Of a stretch of DNA of 64,000 bases, positions 13,361 through 44,100 are shown one piece after another. Position 1 is the stretch's first letter, and each line of letters starts with the position of its first letter. The position numbers and the translations under genes were made by a program. The notes under the pieces are model-generated. The model saw nothing but the letters and a program-made list of their open reading frames with translations, was not told the origin of the DNA and did no database searches. This stretch comes from Scylla paramamosain (lineage: Eukaryota > Arthropoda > Malacostraca > Decapoda > Portunidae): positions 8,090,001-8,154,000 of the forward strand of contig NC_087178.1 in NCBI RefSeq assembly GCF_035594125.1, in the 5' to 3' direction.

Positions 13361-13361
13361 T
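12992..13361. repeat. (CT)n and (TAA)n microsatellites around the first CTR-like exon
   Basis: (CT)n at 12992-13024 ends 6 bp from the donor of the first coding exon (13030). (TAA)n at about 13266-13361 lies upstream of the start codon. Confidence 0.9.
13112..13140. promoter_or_regulatory. GC-box cluster upstream of the CTR-like gene
   Basis: Overlapping GGGCGG-type boxes lie 35-60 bp upstream of the predicted start codon at 13078. They could be an Sp1-like promoter. Alternatively, the transcript begins in the CpG-rich stretch 14500-14650, where the minus strand has a strong donor (CTCA then GTGAGT) after 14530 that would end a non-coding first exon. Confidence 0.3.
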
Positions 13362-14915
13362 TACTCAGAGGCACATGTACTTTGATACAAGCATAACTGA
13401 GAGATAAGCACAGATTCAACATCAAGAGAATATGTTACATTACAACACGACTATTACACAAATATTAATCAACACAAATATTAATACACGCGTGCTATAC
13501 ATATATACATGGTAAAAACATCTTGGTTTCTCTGAGACCGCGCTGAACCAGACACTGACCGTGGGATTCCAACACTACCCCATGCACACGCCGCTGGTGA
13601 CTGCACTGCTAACGCTACACGCTTCACGGGGTCAGGCAAGCACTAATTCCTGGGGAAGCTGGGACTTTATCTTCCTTGGGCCAATGCCAGCTTCACCTCA
13701 CCTCAGATCAGGCCCGTTGCCTGCTGCCATTCCTATCCGTGGTCTTTGAACAGGTTTTCTTGTTCTGTCCTCGGTCGTACCCAGTCCTGCCCATCCTGCC
13801 CTCTTCATAGGTAGGGGTCCAGCGTATCTCAGGTAACTCACGAATCCCATGCTGTTTAATTTCAAATATTTGCTACAACACTATACAGTAAGAAAAAAAA
13901 AAGCTTCACGATCTAGTTCTAACTTATTCACTTTCCAAAAAATAAGAAATCAAATACATTAGTAAGCAAACTTTTAAGAGAACACGGTAGGTAATTCACC
14001 GATTGTATGGTAAAGAGTCACTGTTCTTGAAACACTGTATCTTGTGCCATTACACCACGGTGCTTGGCCAAACCTCATGACTGCATTCCTTCTGCAGGAT
14101 GTCAGTTCTCCTGGTCCAGACGTGCTGGTCAAACGGACGGGCGTGGCAAGGTGGGATGGACGTGGCTTGCAGGAAGAAACACGAGATATTCGCAACTAAA
14201 TGCCACCCGACTCTGAACTGTGATTACTCTCACTGACCCCTGGGAGCGAGCACGGGTCAGGACTCAGCAGCCAGCATAGCAACACACGTGGGGACGAGAC
14301 CAACAGGCAGGAAGACCTGAGGGGGAGGGGACGGGCACGCCACCCAGGGAGACCACCACCACCACCACCACTCAGCTAGAACAAAACAACTTCCACTCAG
14401 CTTCACTCCTGCATTCCAGAGGTTCCCGAATCACCTGTGCGTCCCTAGCGATAACCTGGCGGGCTGGAAGTTCACTGCTCACAAAAACAGACTGAGGGAA
14501 TACTGCTGACAAGCTGCGCGCGCACTCACTGAGCAGCTGCCACGAAGGACGCGTGGTTGTGTTCGTCCTCGCGTAACAGTTGTTAGGGTGTACTGTACAA
14601 GGCAGCTACATGGACGCCGCTACCCACAACCTGGCCTTAGAGAGAATATGTGTGGGGAGGCGGGAAAAGAAGGGAGGCGGCTGCTGCTGCTGCTAGTATA
14701 CGCGTACCACCCACGTCTCAGGCAATGAGACACGAACTGGTGCGGAAGTTGCAGCATCCATACTAATTAAGCAGAAAACAATAATACCAGGAAAAAAAAA
14801 AACAGCAGCAGAAGTAGTAGTAGTCCCAACTATATAGGTCGACCTGTAGATAGCTAGATAAATACAGAGATAGATGGAATGATAGACATACGTGGAGTCT
14901 GGGATGTGTGTGTGT

Positions 14916-14992
<77 letters not shown>

Positions 14993-15483
14993 CAGCTCAA
15001 ATGCAAGATAAATAGACAAAGAGATGGATGATAGATACCGGTGGAGACTGGCATGTGGAGTGACAGTCTGAGTAAATTAAAGGAAACCACAATGGCGGCC
15101 ATGAGGCAACAATGGAGTCTGCAATCACACTAATGCGAGTCAAGATAAAAACGAAAATAGTGAGGAATGACGCAGTGATTCTTAGGAGCAGCCGCAGCGA
15201 AGGCGGCGGCGGTGGTGGTGATGAAGGTAGATTTACGACAATGCCTTAAACTCATTGAGCCCTGAGATCAAGATTAATTATATTAGTGTGTTCTTTCCTT
15301 CCTGATTTTCTGTCTGATTTAATATATTTGTACTTGTTTTTCATGTTTGCATTCTTACTAATTCGGTTCAATGGTTTCTGTCTCCCAGTAACAGTCAAGC
15401 TTATCACTCTCTTCCCCCCACGCTCGCAACACAACCTCCCTCCGTCTCCGGCAACCTTTTCAAATAAGCTACGTAAGTCCCCA

Positions 15484-15670
15484 TTCTGAAACGCTCTACT
15501 CTCTCATCACGACTACTTTCAAAGGAGGATTTTCAAGAGCGTTTCTCCTACTAATAATGTACGAATTTTGTCAATCTGTCACTAGAACCATATAAACACT
15601 CTTAACAGCCTATGTAGCTTTAACTAGCTTTATATAAATGTGGTGGAGGTGAGGCACAAGTGTTTCAGAA
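15484..15670. mobile_element. Short inverted-repeat element, copy C
   Basis: Begins TTCTGAAACGCTC and ends AAGTGTTTCAGAA. It shares with copy A (reverse complement) the blocks TTTCAAA, TTCTCAAG/TTTTCAAGAG, AATCTGTCACTA and GTGGAGGTG. It is non-coding. Confidence 0.6.
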
Positions 15671-16617
15671 TATTGTATGGTCCCAGAGCATTACGTATGT
15701 CCTCTCGTTCATGGTATATTACAACTTAATCCATATTATGATCTACATTATAGTAATAGTTGTTGATTAATTACACATGACGTCAAAACAAATAACGGGA
15801 AAACCGCGGAAAGAAAAAAAAAAATACATGATATAACAAAGGATGAGGACGAGATGAAAGTCGCCTGGAGATAGTTCCTTCAGCACAGGTACGTGTGTGT
15901 GGTGTGTGTGTGTGTGTGTGTGTGACATCCTCCAACCCACGCACAGCGACTCCTTCTGGCCATCTAGGAAACAGCTGTCGATCTTACCCGGATTCTGAGG
16001 CGCGATACTGTGACTCACAACGACACCAGCGGCACCTGTGACGGCCTTGGTGGCTGAGGGAAGGGGTGCACTGGGTGTGTTGGTGAACACGCGCCTCAAG
16101 TGGTGCACAAAACACTACCTCTCACGTCCTCTCCAGAGTCGAAAGTGAGTGCCTCCGTGCGTTCACACCCAAGGAGAATGCCGTCACAGTCTGTCAAGCA
16201 ATGTGACAGTAACTGAAAGGGCATGAATTTAATGTTGGTCATACCTTTCGCCCATTTAGGTAGTAATTAAATGAGGTATATTACAATCAGAAACTAAGAC
16301 GATCATCTATGTTGTAGGTCATGAAGCAACACACCACTGTCTTGTAACCCAGCGTAATGTATCAAAAGGTAAATATCCTCACAGTATAATATGTGATTTA
16401 TGTACTTGCTGAGGTGTATGCTCGCGTGAGAGCAACAACAGACAGCCAGACACACGCTGCTCGCTGGAGCAGCACCGCAACGCTACATAAAACATGCTCT
16501 CCCAGTAATCAACGTGTCAACAAAAGAATCTATACAATAAACACAAAAACAAGTCGAAACTGTAACATCACGAGATTTACTGTGTGATAAATTCACTGTC
16601 ATCCATCAAGAAGGTTA

Positions 16618-16718
<101 letters not shown>

Positions 16719-16914
16719 GAATGAACGTAACCAAACATTTATGAAAAATATTATATACATTTTCCTGGTACTCAAACCTGCCATTGAGACACCTTGTTTA
16801 CCTAACATAAACTCATAGTGAAGAACAAATTGGGTGAAAAACAGCTTGGTTAGCCATGGCAAGTTATGCGGGTGGCAGAGAATGAGGGAGACAAGGGTAA
16901 TATCACCAGCTGGA

Positions 16915-16967
<53 letters not shown>

Positions 16968-17834
16968 GATTCAACACAGCTGCTCTCTACGTGAACCTCG
17001 GGCAGATGTTCATCTTTAACATTCCGGCGGTGTTTCCCCACATGCCCTCACGCCTGCACCTCACGCCTGCTTTCACCGCTCAAACCAACCAAATTCCGCT
17101 GCGATGGGAAGCTTGCATAAATAACACGTAATCTTGCAACATTCAACAAGTAGCAGCTCCCTCGATCCTTCCCTTCCTCCATCCCGCCCATGTGTGTTAA
17201 AGCTCCACTTCCTGCGTGTTATTGTCTTGTCGTACTTCCTTCCTCTATACACGACACGGTGATACGCGACACAATGCGGCTTTATAGTGTCAGTAGAGTG
17301 GTCTGCTTGTGTTTGCCAGTCCATATGTGCATGTTCGAGGTCACAGTTGCTGGTGGCGAGAATAATAAACAGAGATTAGCCAGTAAACCTTCGCTGGTGG
17401 CTAGTGATCAGGAAGGTTAACTCTAAATCATCCATGTAAACTACTGTGCTTGTACAAAAATAGTAATTAAATAAATGCTTTCGACTTATATGATTAATTT
17501 TACAATACAGTGGTTGAGTGTTAAATGCAGAGACTGTTTAGTGTTGGAAGTCAAGACCGATCACGTAATGCAGTAGGCTAAGCACCTCTCGAACACGTCA
17601 GTATAGGATAGTACAGCATTACACAGCCTACCAAATTCTTAAAACGTCTCATTTAAAATTGAAAACTGTCCCTGCACTCACCACATGATTATAAATTTCC
17701 TTCTGCCTTGCCCGGCGTACTCATATTTTTCCTGGAACTAAAGCCACATTCCTACGAATACATTAGTTATTAAAATCAAGACTAGTTAAAATAAGCATGA
17801 TGGAAATTATGTGCCATATACCTCGAGTACTTTA

Positions 17835-17997
17835 AACAGACTATACTGAGAGTTTTCACTGGCGTTTTTTTTTATGATTATAATGATAGCTTAACAAAGA
17901 TTCTGCACCATCTGTAGAAAAGACACTGAGTGGAAATTAACAACTCATCTCTGAGACGTTTGGGGAAGTCCTGATAAGAGAACAAAGCGTATCAGAA
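17835..17997. mobile_element. Short inverted-repeat element, copy D (partial)
   Basis: The right end AGCGTATCAGAA and internal blocks GGCGTTTT, ATGATT, GATAGCTTA and AAGATTCTGCA align with the reverse complement of copy B. The left terminus is not clear. Confidence 0.4.
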
Positions 17998-20695
17998 CAC
18001 GGGCCCAGACTTAAAATGGTGTTTACGAACCTCTGATATGATGAAGCAGAGAACAGCCAGCAAAGCCCACCACTTAATAGCTGACTGGGGCGAGGAGAGC
18101 GGGAGACACCTGCGCTCACTCATCAAAGCCTCTTCCCATCACCACCACACCAGCACCACCTCCACAACCACGGTCACACACCACGAGCATTCTTGCACAC
18201 GGGCCACAAACTCACAGAAAATTTATGCGCACCAAAGTGACAGTGAGCACGATCCTTGCGGAAGAAATGCGTGTTATATCAAGACCAAGGTTTAGTTCGA
18301 CCAAAAATCAAGATCATTAGTCTAAAACCTCCGCTGCTCTCATTACTAGGAAGCTGAAGACTGAATTCTTCCATCCTCGCATCTTTATTTGTACTTATCG
18401 TATCCTTCACTTGCTAATTCACCTGAAAACTTCTTTCATTCTAAACTCATCAGCATTAATCTTTATTTCTATTTTTTTTTTCTTTTTTTTTCTTTTAGCT
18501 TCCTTGCACCCGATCCACCAAGACACAAATATTCTTCCCCTTCCACTAATATGCTGCAACTACTCTCATATTATGCCACAGTAATATAACATTGATTATA
18601 AAAACATAAAACTATATTATAAACAATCATAACTCTAACTGGTAAAGTTGTCAAACAGCACTAATTCAAGCGCCAAGTTTAAACTGCTGATGACGGCGCC
18701 TGCACTGGTGTATAAATCCTTACATTCCTTATCCCTGTCAGTACTGTTTAAGCACCAAATTTAAAAGCAATACATCTACCTTCCCAAAAGAACGCCAAGA
18801 AAATGCAGTAAAAAGTAAATAAATGCCGCGCAGCGCCACTCGAGTGCGTCGCGAGTCTAGGAGGGAAGGAAGGAGGCGGAGGTCCACCATGCGAGCGGTT
18901 CCCGCATCACAACTTAAACATTAATTTCTCGCAAAATAAAGCGAAACACAGCATATGTGCATAGAGTATTTTGACTGTCAATTATTTGAACTATCAAATC
19001 CTTGTATATACCAGACCAAACCTTATTACTAGTTCTGAAAATTTTGGTATTTTACCATCATAACTTCTTCCACACGCAGCAGCTCCTTATGATGTAGTAA
19101 GACAAATTTGTTCAAATATTAAAGCAGAAGGTGGCAAGCAGAGAAAACTACGGGATGGAAGATCATGGTGTATGCAAAGATTGTCTGGACAGCCAGGCAA
19201 GTCACATAGTAGTGATGATTTCAATGTTACTTCACAGTCCACTCCCTTCTACTTGTGTGTTATAAATTTGGCAGAGATGCTCACTTCATATTTACTGTCC
19301 TCCAATACTTCACATTACTTCCATGTTCAACACGTCTTATAGAAAAGGTTGAATCTCTAGAGGTTAGTCTTCATTATAGGCTTTATTTTATCACAGGCTT
19401 CAATGATGTTCATGGGGCATACTGGATCCACAGGGGGTTCATCACTTCAATGTTGGTCAGTGACTTGCAATTCCAGTCACTCACATCAAGTATGTGTGAA
19501 GGCGTGTTTGCCATAGTTTATACCAGTGTGAGAAATAAGATAAATGAAATGTAAAAAAGTGGTGTCCTGCAGCCTGACTGTATGAGCACAAAAGCAGGTC
19601 TTAGTGGTATTGTTCTAAAAACTACATTCCACATATTCTAAGTGCATGTTCCTGACAAATTCCTGTATTCCTGTTTATTTGTTCAGTGCCAAATTTCACC
19701 CAAAAAATTAATACTTTGGTATATTATGGGAAGTCAAGTTCCTGGTTTTGGTCACACCTTAGTGGTCAGGGAAAGAACACACTTTGCAAACTTAAATTAA
19801 TCTTAATACTCAGACATTCAGCAAACAACAGAAGCAGATACAGTGGAATGATTGCAGTTGTAGTGCAAGAGGTACAGCCGCAAACAAGCTAGCTAGGCCA
19901 CACCAACAGCACAGCAAATTGCCTCAACAAACTAAAGACATTTTCTTATCACATGATCCTGTAATAATTCATGTAACTCAAATTAATAATGTATCCACCG
20001 ATCAGTGTTGGTAATAAAAGACAATCTGGCTCCACTCCTCACCCAGCCTCATCAAACTAAAGCTTGAAGCTAATAATAAATGATGAAAAATTGTTGTACA
20101 ACTCAAAAACTTCAATATGAAGTTGAGATCTACTTAGCAGAAGGTCTGGTTATTTACAGTAAATATTAATGCTTCCTATGCTGTAAAGAACTGCTTTGCA
20201 ATCAGTTTTAACAGTAAAGTGCTCCATCTAGACTCAAAACTAAACACTATTCATTTAATAATTCATTAGAAGGGGCACAGTACATCACCTGCTCCTCAAC
20301 ACACCATCACATCATAAGTCTGTGATATGATTACCCTGTGCTGTACTATCTGGTCACAAGCTTCTTGAAATATGGAACTGTCAGTATAAAAAATAAATAA
20401 ATAAATAAAATCACCCGTTGCCTGACAACACGGACAAAACATAAAACTCACCGACCCTACTAGATTTGGTGGACCTCAAAATGGGTTTCCTTTCCAAAAA
20501 TATTTGAGTATCAGTAGTGCCTTGTTCTGGGGTGCAGCCAAGCACTGTTCCATTCATTTCGCCTCTGTGGCACCACAACTGAGATGCAAGTCATTCAAAT
20601 GAAAAAAAAATTCACATCCTTCAAGGGCTACCAAGTTTATTAAGGATTGGTGATGAAGCTGTTCTGACAAGAGGTGAGATTGCTAGGCTGGAGGT

Positions 20696-36863
<16,168 letters not shown>

Positions 36864-36997
36864 CTACCCCAGGAGTGGTCGCTGCAGAGTCTGGGAGAGA
36901 GGCTACGGACAGACGTGTTGCTGAGGACACTTCCCAAAGCACACTGCTCAACCTTACTCTATTCACACCTCCTCACTCGCCGCTCATGACACACTGA

Positions 36998-37012
36998 CGA
37001 AATTTCTAGAGG
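36998..37012 (-). promoter_or_regulatory. Heat-shock-element-like site upstream of Hsc70Cb
   Basis: The plus strand reads CGAAATTTCTAGAGG: GAA, two bases, TTC, two bases, GAG. It fits the nGAAnnTTCnnGAAn pattern with one mismatch. It lies about 155 bp upstream of the start codon at 36845. A TATA-like GGATAAAAGG (minus strand, 37080-37071) is further out, so if that box is used the site would fall in the leader. Confidence 0.35.
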
Positions 37013-37084
37013 ACACGCTGCTGCACGAGGCCGGTGAGGCTCAACCACTAGCAGCCCAGGCGCACACCAACCTTTTATCCATGT

Positions 37085-38235
<1,151 letters not shown>

Positions 38236-38239
38236 TTTC

Positions 38240-38638
38240 TCAGTCGATCTCCCTCATGCATGATAAAAAATAAATAAATAAAGCAAGTAATATTATTTTT
38301 CGTCTCGCTCTCTTTGCTAAAATTCGAAAACGAGTCTCATTTAGGTCTCTCTCTCTCTCTCTCTCATTTTTTTTTCGTCTTTGTATGCCCTCCCAGTTAC
38401 GTTTAAAAGTAATAATAATAAATATTGCTAAAAAGCTGCCAAAATTTCAAGTTTTCTATTTTGCCTTTCCCCTTTCCTAGTTTCTTTTTGGGCTTTTGCG
38501 TTCATTTCTTTGCGCCCTGATCTGATCTCCCTGATATATAAAATATATAAATAAAAGGAAGAAAGAACAAGAAATAATAGTGTTCACTCCTTTCCCTTTA
38601 AAGTCGCTGAAAACTTCCAAACGAGTCTTATCTTTTGG

Positions 38639-38714
<76 letters not shown>

Positions 38715-39175
38715 GTTTTCTTTCTGGATTTTAAAAAATTCTGTCCCTACCGATCTTCATTATACAGAAAAAAAAAAAAAAAGCAAGTCATATATATTTT
38801 CCTGTTCCCTTACCTAAAGCTTCAAAACGAGTCTTACTTTTTGGCTTTCTTCTAATTTTTTTTTCGTTTAATTTTCTCCCTTACATCTCCATGATACTCA
38901 AACAAAAATAAAGGAAATCGAGTAATAATAATTTTCATCCCAGTTTTCACCCCTTTCCCTTTAAATTAACTGAAAAATCCAAATCGAGTCTTCCCTTTTG
39001 GCTTTTCTCTTTCTCACTCTTTTACTTTCTTTTCTTTTATATATTTACTGTGCCTTAGATCTCCCCCATACATAGAAAAAATAAATAAATAAATGGAGGC
39101 AAATAATAACAGATTTTCACCACGTTCCCTTGAAATTCGCTGAAAACCCCAAAACGAGTCTTCCCTTCCCTGCCA
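38240..39175. repeat. Tandem array of about 160-290 bp units upstream of PLK4
   Basis: The block AAACGAGTCTTA/CCTTTTGGC recurs near 38330, 38620, 38826, 38982 and 39153. It is preceded each time by a TTTCCCTTTAAA..GCTGAAAA-like block and followed by GATCTCCC..ATAAATAAA. One unit has expanded into (CT)n at 38641-38712. The last unit ends just before the CCAAT cluster. Confidence 0.8.
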
Positions 39176-39197
39176 TCGACCTGTGAACTTCCTTCCC

Positions 39198-39301
39198 ATT
39201 GGCGGCGTGGCTCACTAAGGAACGCGTGACAGCCAATGGGGGCTTCGTATTTTAAGAAAACCTTATTTATCATTGGCCACTCGCACCCCGAAGCAGCCAA
39301 T
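39198..39301 (+). promoter_or_regulatory. Four CCAAT boxes in alternating orientation, likely PLK4 promoter
   Basis: ATTGG 39198-39202, CCAAT 39233-39237, ATTGG 39272-39276 and CCAAT 39297-39301 lie within 104 bp and 120-225 bp upstream of the PLK4 start codon. Clustered CCAAT boxes bound by NF-Y are common in promoters of cell-cycle genes, which fits a centriole kinase. Confidence 0.55.
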
Positions 39302-39421
39302 GAGAAGCCAGAACTCATTGCAGGTGGGAAATACAAAAACATAAACATGGCGAGTCAGTAAGAAGGAGGAAGGCGTCATGGTCCAGGAAATTAGTCGATA
39401 ACATGCAACAGGTGGACGAGA

Positions 39422-41132
39422 ATGAACGGCAGGAGTGTGTTTGGGTGTTCAATAAAGGTAAAGTGGCCGGTGAGGCAGGTGGGGGAGTGGAGGGAATCAC
39501 TGGGATGCTTAGGACGGGAGTGGGGAGGGGGAGACGGGAGAGGACGGAATCACTTGGATGCTTAGGAAGGGGAAAACGAAGGGTATCACTGGGATGCTAA
39601 GAAAGGGGAAGTAAAAGAATCACTGGGATACTTAGAAAGGGGAGAGGAGAGGGAACATGGGGGAGAGAATGGAATCATTGAGAGACTTAGGAAGGGGAAG
39701 GAACTCAGGAAAGAGGAAATCACTGGGAGGCTTAGGAGAGAGTAGGGAGGGTAAGAGGGAACACGGGTGAGAGGAGAATCACGGAGGGGCATAGGAGAGA
39801 ATAGGAAGGGCAAGAGGAGCAGGGGAGAGTAAGAGGGAACACGGGGGAGAGAAGAAAATCATTGAGGGACACAGGAGAGAGTAGGAAGGCCAAGAATAAC
39901 ACGGGAAGATAAGAGGAGCAGGAAAGGGTAAGAACAGGAGAGGGAACGAGGAACAGGGGAGAGTAAGAGGAACAGGGGAGGGTAAGAGAAACCGGGAAGG
40001 GTAAGAGGAACACAGAGAAGAACAAGGGGGAAAGATTAGAGGACACACAGGGGAGGGGAGAACAGAACACAACTATTATATACATAAAAATAAGAAACAC
40101 TAGGATTGAAAACTGTTACACACTTAAAGTATTATGCTATATTTGCTGGTGAGTGTGCAGTGTCCTTTAGGCTAACGTGAGCTGACCATGCCTTACAGGA
40201 TTTTGATGTTGGGGAGCAGCTGGGCAAGGGCGGCTTTGCGACGGTGTACCAGGCACGATGCCGCAACACTGGCAGGGATGTGGCCATCAAGAAGGTGCGT
40301 CTAGGGTCTGAAATTACTGACTTTTTTATTTATTTGTTTATTTATTTTATTTAAGAAGGGGAGAGACTGACCAACTGACCAAGAGCAACAAAAAAGTGTG
40401 AAAAAAGGGCCCTCTGAGAATGCCAGTTGCTACAGAGAGATCAAAAAGGCTCATCCAAAATTAGAGGGCTATGTTCTTATGGAAATAACTTTAGCATACT
40501 AATTTTAAGACTGGTTATTTATTTCTAGGCAAAAAATATGATACTTTTCAAACAATGTTCTACATAATAAACGGCTTAGCAATGAAATTAATGAAGTAAA
40601 TTAATCTATACCTAACCAAACTTAAACCTAGCTATTACATGGAATTGCTAATGTTATTTTAATATTACCTTGTTAATTTTCAGCAGGGACATAGGATAAC
40701 ACAATTTCTTTGGTTAATGTCAGGGAGATGGTGTTATCAACTTGTTTGTGTCTTTCTTCTCTGTATACAGTCATTGATGCAGTGAGAAGGGTTTGTTTAC
40801 TTGATTACAGAAATTTTCACATTATTATTACTACAGTTGTCTTGTCCTGCAGATCAACAAGAGCCAGATTACGGCTGGAGGGTTGATTAACAGGGTGCGG
40901 CAGGAAGTGACCATCCACTCCCGTCTCAGCCACCCATCCATCCTGCAGCTGTATACTTTCTTTGAAGACCAGGAGTATGTCTACCTTGTCCTGGAGGTGT
41001 GTGTCAAGGGCGAGCTGCAGAAACACCTGAAGAATCTTGGGAGAGTGTTGACTGAAGATGAAGGTGAATTGAGGCTGTGTTGTTTGTCTTGGCCTTCTGT
41101 TTTTGTTAATATTAAATGCTTTATTGGAATGT

Positions 41133-41164
<32 letters not shown>

Positions 41165-44100
41165 CTATTTGGTTTCTCATCTTGCCCATGCCTTCCCTAT
41201 ACCCAGCTCGGGAATACCTGCGACAGATAGTGGATGGCATGCTGTACCTGCACTCCAAGGCCATCATTCACCGTGACCTTACCCTCTCAAACATCCTCCT
41301 TGATGGTCAGCAGCAGGTCAAGATTGCTGACTTTGGCTTGGCTACTCAGCTGCAGCGGCCTGATGACCGACACACCACCATGTGTGGCACTCCAAACTAC
41401 ATTAGGTGGGCATCTTGGGAAGCAGGCACTTTGATCCTATTCTGTTGAGATTAAAAGGAAATACTTCTACTTTCAGTTTCTTTCCTTCTTGTATTGTAGA
41501 AGCATATGAGAGTGAGCAGTTACTTATCAGTTTACATCTTACTTCTTGTGGATATGGCAGCCCTGAGGTTCAATTTAAGCCTTTCCTTTTTTATTGTAGA
41601 AGCATATGAGACTTGATAATTACTTGGCAATTTACATCATGGTGCTTGTTGATGTGGCAGCCCTGAGGTGGTGACCCGGAGTTCCCATGGGCTGGAGTCA
41701 GATGTGTGGAGTCTAGGGTGTATGCTGTTCATCATGCTGGTGGGTCACCCTCCCTTTGATGGCAAGGGCCTGAAGGAGTCTATATTCACCAAGGTTGTCA
41801 TGGGGGAGTACAAGGTGAGCAAATCTGTAACAATCCTTCACTTAAATTTAATATGTACTATGCCTATTGTACCATCATGTCTCTCAACCTTCAGAAACTG
41901 AACTACCATTCCCCTTAAGGTCCCAAGTTATGTGTCAGCTGAGGCTCGTTCCCTCATTGCCGATTGCCTCAAGAAAAATCCCAAGGAAAGAATCAAGCTT
42001 GATTTGGTTCCAAGCCACCCATTCATGACTAGTGGAGGCAGGACAGATGCATCTCGAGTTTGTGACAGTGGAATGTACACCATGACAACAGTAGCGACCA
42101 CTCACCACACCAGAGCCCCTCTTGCTGCCATATCAGAGAGTGAGTGGTCAGAGGGGGTTGTCCAGCCCTCAGGACACCACCCAGGCAACACACACAGTGA
42201 GCCACACCTCAGGTACCCACCATCACCACCTGTCAGAATGAAGTCAAGGTATGATAGTTCTGTAAACTAATTTTACATATTTGTATGTTGCACATAACAT
42301 GATATCTCTGAGTTAATGAGGTGTTTGCTTTGTATGCTTGTTTATGTTTATATGATCCAGCTGATAGCCAGTTTCGTAGGCTATTGTGCTTGCTGAGTGT
42401 ATATTTATAGTGTTGGAAATCTGACATTACTATGGTGACCATTTGCAGCCCAAGGGATCTTCTTCCACCAAATGCTGGGGTCATTGATAGTCTCAAGAGG
42501 AAGTTCACTCCCCTTCCTTCACTGAGGCGAGGAGAGGACTTTGCCTTCCCTCCTTCTTCCCATCCTCCACCTCTAAGGAGAGAACGAGATGTGTATGAGG
42601 AGCGACACCAACAGCACCACCACCACCACCAGCCTTCAGACACCAGGCACTACTCGAGTTCTTTTGATGACAAATCATCATACAACTCCAGCAGCAGTGC
42701 ACCCAATATGGCCAGAGACAAATACATTGACCACAGAGGAGCCAGACGTGGTTATGATAGGTCTCGAAAAAAGTCCAGATCTTTAGAGAGAGATATTCTC
42801 CCAAGGGACATGAGTAGTGTTTCTGGTGGTTACTATAGTGATGCAGTTCAAGAAGGCCACTGTCAAAGCAACCATGCCTCAATGGAGTCTTCATGTGAGA
42901 AGTGCAGCACTCAGCAGAGTCAGTCTTCTAAACACATCTATGATCCTCTTTATTCTGACAGTTGTTATGGTGGAGCAGCAAGAGGATCAAGAGATTTGGT
43001 ACAAGCTGTAGATGGTTACTGGAGGGAAGACTCTGAATACAGACACAATATTATGTCTAGAGAAAACACAAGTTATGTGTCCAGGAGTCATGACTATTCT
43101 CATGAGAGACAGAATGACACGGCCAAGGAGAGGCATGGCAACTCCCGCAGAAGCAGGTCTCTGGAAAAAGTGAGGGAGAGACCCAGAGATATATGTGGAG
43201 GCAGAGTGAGAGAACCAGAGCATCCTAATGCAAGAGACAGGTCAAGGGAGATGTACAGGGACAAAACTCACCCATGCTCTCAAAGTTCACACCACAGATC
43301 TATCAGTGACTGTAGGGAGCAGCAGACATCAGCATCAGTGTGCAGCAGCAGACATAGCAGAGCAGACAATAGAGACAGGGAGGGTAATTCTGGCTGCAGT
43401 CATGTCTCCAGTAATTCCCATCCCAAAGTGACCAAGCCACAGAGCAAAACTCAGGGCTGTGGTTCATTAAGTGAGTCTCATAGCAAGATGCTGAGTGACA
43501 TTCCTTCCAAGGCAGCCAGTAGTGAACCCAGGAGCTCAAGCAGCACTCAAGGCCCCAGCAACCCTCAGCACCCATCCACCCCAAAGAAATCCCCCTCCAG
43601 CAACAGTCAAACCCTGAGGCAGCAAGTGTCTCCGCTGACCTCCAGGAGACTGAGGAAGGTGCGATACCGGAGCAACCGGTACTTTCTGAACATCCTTGAG
43701 AATGGGGAGGTGTGTCTGGAGCACCTTAGTGTGCGCCACAACCAAGAGTTGGTGGACGATGTTTGCAGAATCTCACCAGATGGTCTAAGGGTAAGCTTAC
43801 TGTTTGTATGAGTTTTGTTTATCTCTGCATGCCAGACACACATCTATCCTTAAAAATTGTTCTGTCCTTTTCACATGCCAAGTTTCACTTTAAATGAGTG
43901 AAAGATCAAGGACATGAGGCAGTACAGCAACATTGGCATTGGAAGTCAGTGTTTTAGATATTTTTGTCTTCCTTCAGATTGTTATTTACCGGCCCAATGG
44001 TGGCTTGGGTGCAGCACCAGGAGAGTCCCCAGTGCCGCTGCCAGAGGAGGGAGCAGATCTCATATACTCATATGAAAACCTGCCCTCTAAGTACTGGACT

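Noticed and set aside
39403..39457. PLK4 start at the ATG of 39403
   Set aside because: Reading from it through the GTAAAG donor gives a stop codon immediately after joining exon 2; the ATG at 39422 joins in frame.
42505..42894. Open frames antisense to PLK4 exon 7 and to the large exon
   Set aside because: They are shadows of long coding exons, with no homology or splice support.
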